This document shows, one piece after another, positions 1-10,866 of a stretch of 64,000 nucleotides of DNA. The stretch's first letter is position 1; each line of letters opens with the position of its first letter. Made by a program: the position numbers and the translations under genes. This stretch comes from Lactobacillus intestinalis (GTDB lineage Bacteria; Bacillota; Bacilli; Lactobacillales; Lactobacillaceae). The DNA lies in the NCBI RefSeq assembly GCF_024397795.1, contig NZ_CP072983.1, forward strand, positions 1,054,001 to 1,118,000. The letters run 5' to 3'. The notes under the pieces were generated by a model. It made no database searches. It worked only from the letters and a program-made list of their open reading frames with translations, and had not been told where the DNA came from.

Positions 1-433
1 CACTTAACTCTTTTTTAGCAAAAAATTGCCATCTACCTTTTCCATCAGTGATTATGTCGCCAAAAGTATCAGTTTCTAATCCCGAATTAGCCAAAGTTCC
101 TAAAATAGAACTATGATTCAATTGTGAGAATTTTTCAGGATACTCAATTTCAAATGGAATAATTTGATAATCGTCTGGCCTTAAATTATCCCATTCCAAA
201 TTGAGATAAACTCGCTTTTTTTCAGCATCTTTATAACCACCAAATTCTTGAATAAAAGCTTCATTCCCCACAATTGTTTTTAAAATATCTCTTTTCCCAG
301 GATCCAAAAAGTCAGTTAAAATTGCTTCATTTTTAAAAATCAACTGATTAAAAAGACCAACAAATCGGTCGATTGTTGGTCTTTCTTCTTTTTCAAAATG
401 TGGGTAAAAGCTACTAGCTTGTCTACGTTGCAT
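1..433 (-). CDS. ylmH: YlmH, S4-domain RNA-binding protein (3' end outside window)
   Basis: This is the N-terminal 144 residues of a YlmH-like protein, read on the minus strand and running off the left edge. The visible part begins MQRRQASSFYPHFEKEERP and continues with the globular region that precedes the RNA-binding S4 domain; the S4 domain itself lies outside the window. Its ATG shares bases with the ylmG stop in a TAATG overlap, so the two are translationally coupled. Position directly after sepF and ylmG is the usual place for ylmH in Gram-positive division clusters. It has been linked to division and to RNA or ribosome binding in relatives. Family assignment is secure; the biochemical role is inferred. 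Confidence 0.85.
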   Translation of the reverse strand, partial: MQRRQASSFYPHFEKEERPTIDRFVGLFNQLIFKNEAILTDFLDPGKRDILKTIVGNEAFIQEFGGYKDAEKKRVYLNLEWDNLRPDDYQIIPFEIEYPEKFSQLNHSSILGTLANSGLETDTFGDIITDGKGRWQFFAKKELS

Positions 434-735
434 TAGCCGACTAACCTAAATAAAATTCTAAAAATCCAAACCAAAACATAATCTTGAACAAAGTATAGAA
501 CTAATAAAGCTAAAATTGGTGAAAAATCAATCCCCGTTGAAAAGGCTAATTTTGCAAGCGGACCCCGTCTGAATAAATTTAGATAGGGATTCACCACTTT
601 ATCAATCCACTGTCCAACTACAGAATTACTGAGGGCTGGAACCCAACTAAGAATGGCATTAATTACAATAAATATGCTGTAGAGCCAAAAAATCCATCTA
701 ATAACAGTATATATACTGTACAATATACTTCCCAT
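433..735 (-). CDS. ylmG: YlmG, YggT-family membrane protein
   Basis: A 100-residue membrane protein with a hydrophobic N-terminal segment (about residues 5-30) and a second one near the C-terminus (about 70-98). Between them is the conserved stretch with PYLNLFRRG. This layout matches the YggT/YlmG family, whose members sit beside sepF in Firmicutes and are implicated in membrane or division-site organisation. The gene follows sepF with a one-base overlap and precedes ylmH with a TAATG overlap, so it is part of the division operon. No catalytic residues are expected. Confidence 0.9.
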   Translation of the reverse strand: MGSILYSIYTVIRWIFWLYSIFIVINAILSWVPALSNSVVGQWIDKVVNPYLNLFRRGPLAKLAFSTGIDFSPILALLVLYFVQDYVLVWIFRILFRLVG

Positions 736-1181
736 TAACTTAAATTATCTTTCTTATCTACTAATTCACTAATTTTTCCATCAGTTGAGAATTTAGGAGG
801 AGTGGCTAAAAAGATCTTATCTCCGATACGTTGAATTTCACCTTTTAAGGCATAAACTGTCCCGGTAATAAAATCAACAATTCTTCTAGCGGAACTATCT
901 TCCATTCTACTAAAGTTAATAATAACAGCCTTATTGTTCAATAAATTTTGTGCAACATCTTTTGCATCGGAAAAAACCCGAGGTTCATACAAAACAATTT
1001 TGCTTTGAGCTGAAGTACTCATACCGGATTTAATCGAAAGAATATTATCTCGATTGATAGTATTCATAGGAATGCTATTATCTTCCTCAGTCTCGCGACG
1101 TTCAGTATATTCTTCATTATCGTACATCTCATCTTCATCGTTAGAGATGCCGAAGAATCTACCTAATTTATCAAAAGCCAT
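735..1181 (-). CDS. sepF: SepF, FtsZ-associated division protein
   Basis: A 148-residue SepF. The N-terminal MAFDKLGRFFGI is the amphipathic membrane-binding helix. An acidic low-complexity linker (about residues 15-38) follows, then the SepF core (about 58-140, with VLYEPRVFSDA and the VDFITGTVYAL region), which polymerises and binds the FtsZ C-terminal peptide. In the cell it helps tether and align FtsZ filaments at the septum. It follows ftsZ by 22 bases and has a clear AGGAGG ribosome site. The YlmE/YggS gene found between ftsZ and sepF in many Firmicutes is absent here. Confidence 0.95.
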   Translation of the reverse strand: MAFDKLGRFFGISNDEDEMYDNEEYTERRETEEDNSIPMNTINRDNILSIKSGMSTSAQSKIVLYEPRVFSDAKDVAQNLLNNKAVIINFSRMEDSSARRIVDFITGTVYALKGEIQRIGDKIFLATPPKFSTDGKISELVDKKDNLS

Positions 1182-1203
1182 GTAGCCTTACCTCCTCTAT
1201 ATC

Positions 1204-2559
1204 CTAGTTTTCACCACGATGTTTGAAAAATGGAATATCATCATTATCATCATCACTTTGTACACTAGTTTCGATTTGAGAAATGCTCTTTTGATCATCA
1301 CTACTCATAGAATCAAAATTATTATCTTGTTTTTGAGGTTCAGGTTGCACATTTCTTCTTTGACTTTGGTCACTATTACCCAAGCCCCATACACTAGTTG
1401 GATCAACCATAGTTTCATGTTGTTGAGCAGATTGATCTGGTTCCACAGTTTGATGTGGTTGAACTGGTTGCTTAACTTCAGAATGAGGTTTAGCAGTTTG
1501 AACTTGAGAATTAGTTTCACTTGAAGTTGAGTTATCAGTTCTTGCTTCTGCTTTAATTTGGTGACTTCTACCTGGAAGTTGCTTTGAGGCAGCTTCTTCA
1601 GCAGCAGAATCAATACCAGTAGCAATTACAGTAACTACTACTTCATCCCCTAAGTTAGGATTGATTGAAGTACCAAAGATAATGTTAACATCATCACCAG
1701 CTGCTTTTGAAACAATTTCTGATGCATCTTGAGCTTCAAACAAAGTTAAGTCTGGACCCCCAGTAATGTTAAGAAGAACTTGTTTAGCACCATCAATTGA
1801 CACTTCCAAAAGTGGAGAAGAAATCGCCAACTTAGTAGCTTCCACAGTTCTGTTTTCACCGCTTGCACGACCAATTCCCATTAAAGCTGCACCTTGGTTT
1901 TCCATTACTGTTTTAACATCAGCAAAGTCCAAGTTGACATAATCTGTTGAAGTAATCAAATCAGAAATGCCTTGTACACCTTGCTTTAAAACATTATCAG
2001 CTTCTTTGAAAGCATCCATCATCGGAGTCTTCTTATCAACCATTTCAAGTAAACGGTTATTAGCAATAATAACAAGGGTATCAACATATTGCTTTAATTG
2101 AGTAATGCCTTCTGCCGCATTTCTAGAACGCTTAGGGCCTTCAAAACTGAATGGACGTGTAACAACACCAACTGTTAATGCGCCTGTTTCACGGGCAATT
2201 TTAGCCACTACAGGAGCAGCACCAGTTCCAGTACCGCCTCCCATACCAGCAGTAATGAAGATCATATCTGCACCTTTCAATGCATCTTCAATTGTTTGTT
2301 CACTTTCTTCAGCGGCCTTTTGACCTACTTCAGGATGTGAACCTGCACCTAAACCTCTAGTAAGCTTTGGTCCAAGTTGAATCTTGTTTTCTGCTTTATT
2401 GCTATTTAATGCTTGTACATCAGTGTTAGCTGCAATAAATGAAACACCTTGAACGCCATCATCAATCATTCGATTGACAGCATTGCCGCCGGCGCCACCA
2501 ACACCAATCACCTTAATGACAGCATTTTTATTGTCATCTGAATCGAACGTAAAATCCAT
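1204..2559 (-). CDS. ftsZ: FtsZ, bacterial tubulin
   Basis: FtsZ is the GTPase that forms the cytokinetic ring. The tubulin signature GGGTGTG is at residues 107-113 and the T7 synergy loop NLDFADV at 209-215, with Asp211 and Asp214 for GTP hydrolysis. After about residue 320 there is a long Gln-rich, disordered linker, ending in the conserved peptide with IPFF that binds FtsA and SepF. The ATG at 2559 was chosen because an AAAGGTGG ribosome site lies 8 bases before it; the upstream GTG at 2571 is inside that site. The start lies 14 bases after the ftsA stop. All catalytic motifs are intact. Confidence 0.97.
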   Translation of the reverse strand: MDFTFDSDDNKNAVIKVIGVGGAGGNAVNRMIDDGVQGVSFIAANTDVQALNSNKAENKIQLGPKLTRGLGAGSHPEVGQKAAEESEQTIEDALKGADMIFITAGMGGGTGTGAAPVVAKIARETGALTVGVVTRPFSFEGPKRSRNAAEGITQLKQYVDTLVIIANNRLLEMVDKKTPMMDAFKEADNVLKQGVQGISDLITSTDYVNLDFADVKTVMENQGAALMGIGRASGENRTVEATKLAISSPLLEVSIDGAKQVLLNITGGPDLTLFEAQDASEIVSKAAGDDVNIIFGTSINPNLGDEVVVTVIATGIDSAAEEAASKQLPGRSHQIKAEARTDNSTSSETNSQVQTAKPHSEVKQPVQPHQTVEPDQSAQQHETMVDPTSVWGLGNSDQSQRRNVQPEPQKQDNNFDSMSSDDQKSISQIETSVQSDDDNDDIPFFKHRGEN

Positions 2560-2573
2560 CGAATTAACCACCT

Positions 2574-3932
2574 TTAATCAAAGAACTTCTTAAAGAAATT
2601 CTTGATGCCCTTACTATTATTTTTAGTATTATTTTCTTCTTTATCCTCAGAAGCTTTTTCACTTCTAGGCATTTTATGTCTATTATATGCTTCTTTTGGT
2701 TCAGTTTCACTAGTTGGAGCAGGTCTTTTCGAAATCTTGACATTTTCTTGTTCTACTTCTTCTAGTTCCCCTAAAATATTATTACCATAAATAGCACTTG
2801 CTACCAAGTAGTCAATATCTGACATCTTGTAAGCATAGTTTACAATACCATAAGCTGCTGCATAAATTGGAGTTCGCATCCCCATTTGATCAGGTTGATA
2901 AATGCGCGCTTTCACATTTAACCCATTTGCAACTAAATTATCAATTCCTTGAAGCAAACTGCTTCCCCCGGTAATAATAATTCCACCCGGAAGCTTTAAT
3001 GCTTCATGTTTAGCTAGCCCCTTCCCAATTCGGGTAATAGTTTGTACTAAACGTGCATTAATAATTTCACTGAGATAAACCTCGTCCACCATCTTCTGAC
3101 CATCGGCCCCTACACTTTTAACAGCAAATTTATCATTTTCTGAAGCTAAGCTGGGCAATGCAAAACCATAATCTAACTTGATCTGTTCAGCATCTTTTTT
3201 AGAAGTACTTAAAACCACTGAAATATCATTGGTGATATCACTACCACCTTCCAAGTCAATATTAGCATATTTGATTTGACCTTCATGAATTACAGTAGCC
3301 GTAGTTACGCCGCCACCCAAATCCAAAATGATTGACCCGAAAGTTCTCTCCCCTTCATCCAAGGCTACGCTTGCAATAGCAAGTGGAGTTGGAACAAAGA
3401 AGTTATTACTATAACCTGCACGTTCAATCGCTTTCTTAATATTATGAAGTGCTCCTGAAGGTGCAGTCAACAAAATACCTTGAACTGCAAGAGAATGTGC
3501 GATCATTTTACGTGGATCATCGACATCTGTCTTACCATCGATCATAAATCTACTTGGTAAAAATGAAATAGGTTCTCTGCCATCTTTTACTGCAGATTTA
3601 ACTGCAGCTTGTAAAACACGTTTAACGTCTGCATTACCAACTTCTTGGCCATTTTCTCCTACATTAGTCAATCCAGTAGCTGTTTCCAGTTGTAACATCC
3701 CTACTGGAATTCCGGTTACTACTCGGTAAATATTAGCATTGGTCTTTTCTGCAATTTCTTTAAGTGCACGACTAATCGCATTTGCAGTTTGATCAATGTC
3801 AACAATTTTACCGTGTCTCATTCCCGTATTAGGTGTAGTAACTGCGCCAATAACTTTACCTGCATCAGCTACTACTGCTTTTACACTTGTGGTCCCAATA
3901 TCTAGTCCCACTAAAAGATTTGAATTATCCAA
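2574..3932 (-). CDS. ftsA: FtsA, actin-like divisome anchor
   Basis: FtsA ties FtsZ to the membrane and recruits later division proteins. It is 452 residues long, with the actin-type phosphate-1 motif [12 protein letters not shown] (9-20), phosphate-2 motif [13 protein letters not shown], and adenosine motif [12 protein letters not shown] charged disordered linker (about 395-435) leads to the C-terminal amphipathic helix [11 protein letters not shown] that inserts in the membrane. The start codon is TTG, preceded by a GGGGG ribosome site. It is directly upstream of ftsZ in the same operon. Confidence 0.96.
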   Translation of the reverse strand: MDNSNLLVGLDIGTTSVKAVVADAGKVIGAVTTPNTGMRHGKIVDIDQTANAISRALKEIAEKTNANIYRVVTGIPVGMLQLETATGLTNVGENGQEVGNADVKRVLQAAVKSAVKDGREPISFLPSRFMIDGKTDVDDPRKMIAHSLAVQGILLTAPSGALHNIKKAIERAGYSNNFFVPTPLAIASVALDEGERTFGSIILDLGGGVTTATVIHEGQIKYANIDLEGGSDITNDISVVLSTSKKDAEQIKLDYGFALPSLASENDKFAVKSVGADGQKMVDEVYLSEIINARLVQTITRIGKGLAKHEALKLPGGIIITGGSSLLQGIDNLVANGLNVKARIYQPDQMGMRTPIYAAAYGIVNYAYKMSDIDYLVASAIYGNNILGELEEVEQENVKISKRPAPTSETEPKEAYNRHKMPRSEKASEDKEENNTKNNSKGIKNFFKKFFD

Positions 3933-3994
3933 AATTAAGCCCCCATATTAACTGCCATGAAAAAATTTTAACATAAAATATCATCTATTACAGC

Positions 3995-4846
3995 CTACGT
4001 AATGTCATAAGCTCTTTTTTCACTAGAAGTAAGCGGTCTACTAAATGCGCCAATTTCTAAATCAATTAAACTATTTTTGCCAGCTTTTTCTTTGATTGCA
4101 TTATAATATTTAATTTTATCTTTTAATGTAGTGATATTTCCAATAACCACATTTCCATCTTTCATGACAAGAATAATTTGTGATTTTCGACGTGTGTTTC
4201 CACTAAGTACTTTAACTTCTTTTTTGAACGAAGCTGGGAAACTATTGAATAGTTTAAGGTCCTCTTTTAAAGAAGACTCATGATTAGTACCGATAAATAT
4301 CGGTTTATCTTGATCTGCTTTACTCCACGAAATAGCCCGTGTCCCTAATTTATCATTTGCTAAAATCTTGCGGTATTTATTTCCTACTTTAAGATAACCC
4401 AAAGTAGAATATTCTTTAACTTGCAAGGTTAATTGATTAAAATGGGATAATTTAATATTTACACTTTTAATTTCTGGATATTTCTTGACTAGCTTATTAT
4501 TTACACTTTTTTGATTAAATAAATAATCAAAAACTTTATCGCTAGCTTTAATCCCTGAACTAGCAACAATTGCTTTGCTAGACAGATCATCTGCACCTTG
4601 CACCCGGACACTTCCAATATTAGCTAAGGGAGAAACGTAGTATCCCAAACCTATAATCGCGATTAAAGAAATTACAACAATCGACCCTAGCCTTCTAAAA
4701 AGTGAACGTCGCCTTTCTGCGTGCAAATTAGAAAGTGAGGCAGAAACTTTAGTATTCTTTTTTCGTTTATTTTTAGTAGATTGATGATTTATGTAAGGTG
4801 ACAATTCTTTTCGTGGGTCAATTTTTGTCACTCGTCTTTTAGCCAT
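3995..4846 (-). CDS. divIB: DivIB/FtsQ, division membrane protein
   Basis: A 283-residue bitopic division protein. A basic cytoplasmic tail (about 1-55) precedes one membrane segment (about 57-75, IVVISLIAIIGLGYYV). The extracellular POTRA domain follows (about 78-150, beginning NIGSVRVQG), then a beta domain. DivIB partners DivIC and FtsL at the septum and helps control the transpeptidase. The ATG at 4846 was chosen because the earlier GTG lies within the AGGTGAGG ribosome site. It sits between murG and ftsA, as in related lactobacilli. Confidence 0.92.
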   Translation of the reverse strand: MAKRRVTKIDPRKELSPYINHQSTKNKRKKNTKVSASLSNLHAERRRSLFRRLGSIVVISLIAIIGLGYYVSPLANIGSVRVQGADDLSSKAIVASSGIKASDKVFDYLFNQKSVNNKLVKKYPEIKSVNIKLSHFNQLTLQVKEYSTLGYLKVGNKYRKILANDKLGTRAISWSKADQDKPIFIGTNHESSLKEDLKLFNSFPASFKKEVKVLSGNTRRKSQIILVMKDGNVVIGNITTLKDKIKYYNAIKEKAGKNSLIDLEIGAFSRPLTSSEKRAYDIT

Positions 4847-4864
4847 CTGCCTCACCTACTTTCC

Positions 4865-5971
4865 TTAACGAGAAATTTCTTCCATTACTTTAATTACTTG
4901 GTCTGAAGCATCTGGAACACCTAATTCTTTTGAGGCTTTACTCATTTCCGTGGCATACTTTTCATCAAGTAAAATATGATCAATTGAAGAGACAAAATTA
5001 TTAGGATTCAAATCATCTTCTGGAATTACTAGGGCAGCTCCTGCCTTTTCTAAATCCAAGGCGTTCTTCATTTGATGGTTATGAGTAACATTAGGACTTG
5101 GAATTAAAATTGCAGGTACCCCTAAAGCAGTAAATTCTGCAATACTAGTTGCCCCAGAACGTGAAACTACACAAGTCATTTCTGGAAGAAGAGCAGGCAT
5201 ATTCTTAATATATGGTAAAACCTTAATGTTATCTCCTAAGTCAATATCCTTTAATTTCTTCTCAACGGCATCATAGTAATATGTTCCAGTTGCCCAAATA
5301 ATCTGATATGGCTTTTTACTAAGTTCCATTACAGACTTGAGCATAATCCGATTAATAGCTAAAGCTCCACGAGATCCACCAAAAACTAAAACAGTTGGCA
5401 TTTGAGGATTAAGTCCCCATTTGGTTTGTAAATCGATTTCATTTTCATGAAGTCCTAAAACTTGTTGAGAACGAGGATTCCCTGTTTTAACTAGTTTTTT
5501 CTTTTCTGGGAATTGTTTAGCTGCATCATCAAAAGTATAACAAATCTTATCAACATAATGACCTAAGAATTTGTTAGCTAATCCCACAACAGAGTTAGAC
5601 TCATGGATCATGGTTGGTATATGCATCTTGGCAGCTTCATAAACCATTGCTCCACTTACATAACCACCAGTCCCAACAACAATATCAGGCTTGAAATCAT
5701 TTAAGATTTCCTTAGCACGCTTAGTTGCTTTAAAGAACAATTCAATAGTTTCAAAGTTCTTAAGGGGATGCTTACGATTAAAGCCTTGAATTTTAATCGT
5801 TTTAAAATTCACACCAGCTGCAGGTACAATTTTAGATTCTAACCCTTTTTGTGTACCTACAAAAAGAATATCATCATTTGTACTAATTCCACGTTCTTTC
5901 AAACGTTCAATAACTGCCATAATTGGATAGATGTGGCCACCGGTACCGCCACCTGTAAAAATTACTCTCAT
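4865..5971 (-). CDS. murG: MurG, UDP-GlcNAc:lipid I GlcNAc transferase
   Basis: MurG transfers GlcNAc from UDP-GlcNAc to lipid I, giving lipid II, on the inner face of the membrane. The 368-residue sequence has the GT-B layout: N-terminal glycine loop GGGTGGHI (7-14), lipid I-binding region with GTGGYVSG, a hydrophobic interdomain patch, and the C-terminal donor-binding part with FGGSRGA and SRSGATSIAEFTALGVPAILIP. It directly follows murD (1-base gap) and precedes divIB. Family-typical length and motifs; no anomalies seen. Confidence 0.97.
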   Translation of the reverse strand: MRVIFTGGGTGGHIYPIMAVIERLKERGISTNDDILFVGTQKGLESKIVPAAGVNFKTIKIQGFNRKHPLKNFETIELFFKATKRAKEILNDFKPDIVVGTGGYVSGAMVYEAAKMHIPTMIHESNSVVGLANKFLGHYVDKICYTFDDAAKQFPEKKKLVKTGNPRSQQVLGLHENEIDLQTKWGLNPQMPTVLVFGGSRGALAINRIMLKSVMELSKKPYQIIWATGTYYYDAVEKKLKDIDLGDNIKVLPYIKNMPALLPEMTCVVSRSGATSIAEFTALGVPAILIPSPNVTHNHQMKNALDLEKAGAALVIPEDDLNPNNFVSSIDHILLDEKYATEMSKASKELGVPDASDQVIKVMEEISR

Positions 5972-5972
5972 T

Positions 5973-7352
5973 TTATTTAGTCTTTAATTCCTTAACAAAT
6001 TTTACAAAATAATCTCCACGTTCTTCAAAGGTTCTAAATTGATCCCATGAAGCACAAGCTGGTGAAAATAATAAAACATCGCCTTCATCAGTTAACTCAT
6101 ATGCCTTTGGCACAGCTTCTTGCAAAGTATTTTCAATTACAATATCTTTAATACCTCCTTTTCTAGCTGCATCTGCAAGCAAGTATCTTGTTTCACCATA
6201 TAAAACAATAGCCTTCAAATGCTTTTTAAATAATGGAACAAGTGAATCGAAAGTGAAGCCACGATCAAGTCCACCAGCAATTAAAACCTCTGGCTCATTG
6301 AATGATGGAATAGCTACAGTAGCTGCTTCAATGTTAGTTGATTTAGAGTCATTGTAAACTTTTCTACCATCAAGAGTCATCACATATTGTAAACGATGCT
6401 TAGCACCAGTGAAAGTCTCAAGGACTTCACGAATGTCGTCATCATCAGCACCCATAATTTTAGAAATAGCAATGGCAACTAAAGCATTTTGTTGATTATG
6501 GATACCTGGAAGCTTCATATCACTGGTTTTCATGATCTTTTCAGCTTGACTTTGAAGATATCCATCTTTGATAAAGTAATCAGCAGTATCATCACTTTCA
6601 GAAAAAGTTTGAATTTGAGCTTTAGTAAGATCCACTTCTTTTTCTAAAATATCTTTTTGATCATAGTTAGCAATAAAGAAATCATCTGATTTTTGGAAAC
6701 GAGTAACGTTTAATTTAGCATTTACATAGTTTTCAAAAGTTTTATGGTAATCAAGGTGAACATTATTATAAATGTCAACAATAGCAGCAACTTTAGGATC
6801 AATATCAGTTACGCCTAATAGTTGGAAACTGGAAATTTCGACAACCAAAATGTCATCCTTAGTAGCCTTAGTAACAACTTCTGAAATAGGAACGCCAATA
6901 TTACCTACAGCATAAGCATGATGGCCATTTTTAGCTAAATGATGGTCTAAAATTCTTTGCGTCAGCATAACAGTAGTAGTCTTACCATTTGAACCTGTCA
7001 CACAAACATATGGAGCATCACTAACACTGAGCGCAATTTCAGGTTCAGTAATAATTGGAATGTTTAATTCCATTGCTTTTTTAACCATCGGATTTTCATA
7101 AGGAATTCCGGGATTTTTTACAAAGTAATCGAATTTTTCCTTTTCTAATAAATCAACTGGATGGTGACCTCCGATTACGCGAACACCTTTTTCTTTTAAG
7201 TCTTGGGCCTTTTCATTATTATCTAAATCAGCCTTATCATTAAGAGTTAAATTTGCTCCTAGTTTCAAAAGAAGTTCACTGACTGCGAAACCACTTTTTC
7301 CTAATCCTAATACCAAAACATTTTTATCTTTATAAGTATCGATCCGTTTCAT
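5973..7352 (-). CDS. murD: MurD, UDP-MurNAc-L-Ala:D-Glu ligase
   Basis: MurD adds D-glutamate to UDP-MurNAc-L-alanine in the cytoplasm, using ATP. The 459-residue protein shows the three Mur-ligase domains: an N-terminal Rossmann-like UDP-binding domain (VLGLGKSGFAVSELL), the central ATPase domain with P-loop TGSNGKTTT at 119-127, and a C-terminal domain with the NDSKSTN motif and HRLQYV region. It lies between mraY and murG and shares their transcript. Confidence 0.97.
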   Translation of the reverse strand: MKRIDTYKDKNVLVLGLGKSGFAVSELLLKLGANLTLNDKADLDNNEKAQDLKEKGVRVIGGHHPVDLLEKEKFDYFVKNPGIPYENPMVKKAMELNIPIITEPEIALSVSDAPYVCVTGSNGKTTTVMLTQRILDHHLAKNGHHAYAVGNIGVPISEVVTKATKDDILVVEISSFQLLGVTDIDPKVAAIVDIYNNVHLDYHKTFENYVNAKLNVTRFQKSDDFFIANYDQKDILEKEVDLTKAQIQTFSESDDTADYFIKDGYLQSQAEKIMKTSDMKLPGIHNQQNALVAIAISKIMGADDDDIREVLETFTGAKHRLQYVMTLDGRKVYNDSKSTNIEAATVAIPSFNEPEVLIAGGLDRGFTFDSLVPLFKKHLKAIVLYGETRYLLADAARKGGIKDIVIENTLQEAVPKAYELTDEGDVLLFSPACASWDQFRTFEERGDYFVKFVKELKTK

Positions 7353-7361
7353 CGTTTATTT

Positions 7362-8321
7362 TTAACCCCAGATTACTATATACAAAATACTACCAACTAA
7401 ACCAACTAGCCAAAAGACAATATCAACTTTCCATTCTGACCAGCCTAACATTTCAAAGTGATGGTGAATTGGCGTCATTTTGAAAATTCGCTTACCGGTA
7501 GTTTGGAAAGAAATAACTTGTAAAATTACACTAGCAGTTTCACAAACAAATACAATTCCGATCAAAAGCAATGACCATGGACGGTTAAGGAAAATACTTA
7601 CAGCAGCAAGTCCTCCACCTAATGCAAGTGAACCAGCATCTCCCATAAAGATTTTAGCTGGTTTATGGTTAAAGATTAAGAAAGTAATCAAACCACCAAT
7701 TACACTCATACAAAAGATAAGAATTGCCAAATTATTTTGCTTATAAGCAAGATAAGCATAAGTACCATAAGCAATAATAGAAAGTCCTGTTGCCAATCCA
7801 TCAAGACCATCTGACAAGTTTACGGCATTAGAGAAGCCGACAAGCCAGAAGATGATGAAGATTGTAAACAAGACAACGCTATCAACTACACCCACAAATG
7901 GAATGTACAAGCCAAATTTGAAACCGTCACTTGCCGCAATTAATACAATAACTACGGCAATGATGATTTGTAATAATAATTTTTGCCATGCACGCAATCC
8001 TAAATTGCGTTTGTAATACAATTTAATTCCATCATCAAGAAAACCGATAATCCCATATCCAAGTAAACTAATGATCAAAATCCAAACTGTTTTAGTTAAA
8101 TCGTGTTGCCAAATAGTTACCCATAAAGTTGAAACAACCGCAGCTAAAACAAAGATGGTTCCTCCCATAGTAGGAGTTCCTGACTTTTTCTGGTGCCATT
8201 TTGGACCCTCGTCACGAATTTCTTGACCTTCATGGTGAGAATGCATAAAGATAATCAACCATGGTAAAAATATAGCAGTTAATACTAATGAACTAATTAA
8301 TGCAATAATGCTACTAAGCAT
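7362..8321 (-). CDS. mraY: MraY, phospho-MurNAc-pentapeptide translocase
   Basis: MraY moves phospho-MurNAc-pentapeptide from UDP onto undecaprenyl phosphate, making lipid I. The 319-residue polytopic protein carries the family hallmarks: the cytoplasmic loop with [16 protein letters not shown], the [10 protein letters not shown] motif with the metal-binding Asp residues, [11 protein letters not shown], and the triple His loop [11 protein letters not shown] at 286-288. About ten membrane spans are visible. It sits between pbp2X and murD, the standard dcw position. Confidence 0.97.
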   Translation of the reverse strand: MLSSIIALISSLVLTAIFLPWLIIFMHSHHEGQEIRDEGPKWHQKKSGTPTMGGTIFVLAAVVSTLWVTIWQHDLTKTVWILIISLLGYGIIGFLDDGIKLYYKRNLGLRAWQKLLLQIIIAVVIVLIAASDGFKFGLYIPFVGVVDSVVLFTIFIIFWLVGFSNAVNLSDGLDGLATGLSIIAYGTYAYLAYKQNNLAILIFCMSVIGGLITFLIFNHKPAKIFMGDAGSLALGGGLAAVSIFLNRPWSLLLIGIVFVCETASVILQVISFQTTGKRIFKMTPIHHHFEMLGWSEWKVDIVFWLVGLVGSILYIVIWG

Positions 8322-8325
8322 ACAG

Positions 8326-10491
8326 CTACTCCTTTAAATTGATATTTATTTTTGTACCAGCCGTTAACGTGGTTCCCGGTTTTACACTCTGAGATTGCAC
8401 ACGACCGTTTCCATCGATATTAATTTTTACACCAGATAAACTGGCGAATTGATGAAGATCTTCAATCCCCCATCCTTTCATATCTGGACATGTAATTTTA
8501 CCAGAGGTAAGGACGAAGACTTTACTGCCAGACTCCTGTTTTTGCCCCTTGGTTAAAACTTGATCAGTAATCTTAGATCCTGATCCGATTTTAACAAGAT
8601 TCAAACCTAGACTTTGAGCCTTCTTTTCAGCTGCGTCATAACTCATGTCTTTTAAGTTAGGAGTTTTAACAGCTATTGAAGAATTATCAGCATTCTTTGA
8701 TAAAGTAATTACTCGACCCATGATTGGCTTAAAAATTGAAGCCAAGATTCTTTCTGCGGGCTTACTCATTCTTCGGGGTTGCTTCATCGTCAAATATACA
8801 CAGTACCGTGGATTATTTGCCGGGGTTACCCCAACTACAGAAAAGATGTAATTACTATCACCCTTTAAATATCCTCCCCCTTTAGGATTGGCAATTTGAG
8901 CAGTACCGGTCTTAATAGCTATGCTTTCACCCGGCATCTTATAAGCTGCCCCAGTACCAATTTGCTTATTAAGTACCTTCTTCATATTATCTAAAATAAC
9001 TTTTCGGGTAGTTTCAGAATAAATAGGTGTGCCTACTTTTTGAATTTGATAGCCTTTGATGGTCTCTCCTTCAGAGTTAGTAACTCGATCAACAAATTGT
9101 GGCTTAACCATTTGACCATTATTAGCTAATGAACTAAATGCTTGCATCATTTGCATAACATTTACATTTACACCCTGACCAAAAGAAGTTACAGCTTGAT
9201 CAACTGGACTAGCAAAAGATATAAATCCTGCTTGTTCCCCTGGTAAGGTGACCCCAGTTTTTTGACCAATATGGAATTTATTCAGATAACTCTTCCATTT
9301 TTTCTTTCCCATATCTCGTTCAATATGAACAAAACCAGTGTTACTTGAACGTGGAAAGGCCTGAGAAAGAGGAATGGTTCCCCAACCGCTATTGTTCCAG
9401 TCGTGAATGGTAGCATTTCCAATCGTGACGGACCCTGACTTGTAGTACTCATTCGGATGATAAGTACCAGTATTTACAGCAGCAGCTAAAGTCAAAATTT
9501 TAAATACTGATCCAGGTTCATATGCATCTTGGACCAAAATGTTTCTGTAAGACTTAGATAATCCCTTCTTAGTTTGAGGATTAAATGTCGGTCTTTGAGA
9601 AGCAGCTAAAATTTTCCCAGTTTTCATATCTTCAACGACAGCTGTCATGCTTACTGGATCATACTGTTGTTGAACATATGTCAATCTATCTTCAAGATAA
9701 GTCTGAAGTTGAGAATCAATCGTCAAATATAAATCATCACCATTTTTGGGTGCCTTATAGGTTTGACTGCCATTTGGCATTTGATTTTCAGAAGCATCTA
9801 CAGAAGAAATCCGGTAACCATCCCGACCCTTTAAAATATTATCATACCAAGCTTCAAGTCCCATAGTTCCGACTAAACTCTGTGAGCCATCTTTTTTATT
9901 GTATTCAGGCTGTGCAAGTCCAACAATATGAGAAGCAAAGTTTCCATTTGGATAAAGACGAGAAGGTGTTTCAAGGAACTTGATCCCTGGTAACTTCATA
10001 GCAACAATCTTGTCGCGTTGATTCTTAGTTAAGTCACTTCCTCCCGCTCCAAATTGTACCTGGAAAGCTTTATGCTTTGGATTTAAATATTTTAAAATCG
10101 TTTTAGCAGACATTGGTAACACTGTAGCCAATTTTTCTGCTGTCTTCTTTTTATTAACTACATATTCAGGTTTGTTTTTATAGTTAATAGATGACTTATC
10201 TAAAATTGCATAAATTGTATATAAATGCGAATCTTCTGCAATCGCGAGACCATTTTTATCATAAATGGTACCTCGGGTTGCTTTTAACACTTGATTTCGC
10301 TTATACAATTGCTGGGTACGTTGTGATAAATTTTGCCCATTAACGGTTTTTGATATGCCTATATATAAAAATCTACCTACAAATACAAGAAAAACCAAAG
10401 CCACGACTATTTGGAGAATTCTCCCCACCGTAAAGCGGTAGCCGTGGGCTTTGGATTTCTGTAATTTTAAATTACTAATTTTCTTTTTCAT
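8326..10491 (-). CDS. pbpX: PBP2X/FtsI, septal transpeptidase with PASTA domains
   Basis: Class B penicillin-binding protein, 721 residues, that cross-links septal peptidoglycan. One N-terminal membrane anchor (about 26-46) is followed by a dimerisation domain and then the transpeptidase domain. Active-site motifs are SVFK (328-331), SSN (382-384) and KTGT (527-530). Two PASTA repeats occupy the last ~120 residues (after [15 protein letters not shown] and again after [12 protein letters not shown]). The ATG overlaps the ftsL stop in TAATG. PASTA repeats and dcw location mark it as PBP2X-like rather than an elongation PBP. Confidence 0.95.
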   Translation of the reverse strand: MKKKISNLKLQKSKAHGYRFTVGRILQIVVALVFLVFVGRFLYIGISKTVNGQNLSQRTQQLYKRNQVLKATRGTIYDKNGLAIAEDSHLYTIYAILDKSSINYKNKPEYVVNKKKTAEKLATVLPMSAKTILKYLNPKHKAFQVQFGAGGSDLTKNQRDKIVAMKLPGIKFLETPSRLYPNGNFASHIVGLAQPEYNKKDGSQSLVGTMGLEAWYDNILKGRDGYRISSVDASENQMPNGSQTYKAPKNGDDLYLTIDSQLQTYLEDRLTYVQQQYDPVSMTAVVEDMKTGKILAASQRPTFNPQTKKGLSKSYRNILVQDAYEPGSVFKILTLAAAVNTGTYHPNEYYKSGSVTIGNATIHDWNNSGWGTIPLSQAFPRSSNTGFVHIERDMGKKKWKSYLNKFHIGQKTGVTLPGEQAGFISFASPVDQAVTSFGQGVNVNVMQMMQAFSSLANNGQMVKPQFVDRVTNSEGETIKGYQIQKVGTPIYSETTRKVILDNMKKVLNKQIGTGAAYKMPGESIAIKTGTAQIANPKGGGYLKGDSNYIFSVVGVTPANNPRYCVYLTMKQPRRMSKPAERILASIFKPIMGRVITLSKNADNSSIAVKTPNLKDMSYDAAEKKAQSLGLNLVKIGSGSKITDQVLTKGQKQESGSKVFVLTSGKITCPDMKGWGIEDLHQFASLSGVKINIDGNGRVQSQSVKPGTTLTAGTKININLKE

Positions 10492-10853
10492 TAGCGGATT
10501 GTCCTAATGTTTTTTTCTATCAAAGTTAACCCTTTTTCACGAGCCACTTTATTAAGCCGTGAACTAGAGGTTAACTCGCCAATTTCTTGGCGTAAGTCAG
10601 TAATCTTATTTTCCTGTCTGGTAACAGATTGCTGATTGGCTGTCAATTCATGTTGAGCCGAGGTTGCAGAAATACTAGAAGAAACTAAGAAAATCATCAT
10701 GGTAAGAGTCACGATGCTTCCTAGAATAAGTAAAGTTTTCTCTAATCCGGTCCAGCGAACTTGACGACCATCAAGTCCAACCTGTTGTGCTTTTTCAGTC
10801 TCTGTTTTTCTATTTGTTTCGAATTCTACTCTTCTTGCTGAGCTATCAGCCAT
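10491..10853 (-). CDS. ftsL: FtsL, bitopic division protein
   Basis: A 120-residue protein with a short basic cytoplasmic tail, one membrane span (about 40-62, TLLILGSIVTLTMMIFLV) and an extracellular coiled coil rich in Gln, Glu and Leu. This is the FtsL layout; FtsL forms a complex with DivIC and DivIB that activates septal wall synthesis. The ATG at 10853 follows AGAGGAAAG with good spacing and lies 13 bases after the rsmH stop. A longer frame starting at 10898 would run into rsmH and lacks a ribosome site. Confidence 0.88.
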   Translation of the reverse strand: MADSSARRVEFETNRKTETEKAQQVGLDGRQVRWTGLEKTLLILGSIVTLTMMIFLVSSSISATSAQHELTANQQSVTRQENKITDLRQEIGELTSSSRLNKVAREKGLTLIEKNIRTIR

Positions 10854-10866
10854 TGCACTTTCCTCT

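Noticed and set aside
1305..1625. 106-codon minus-strand frame inside ftsZ
   Set aside because: Out-of-frame shadow of the Gln-rich FtsZ linker; Leu/Lys-rich low-complexity product and no ribosome site.
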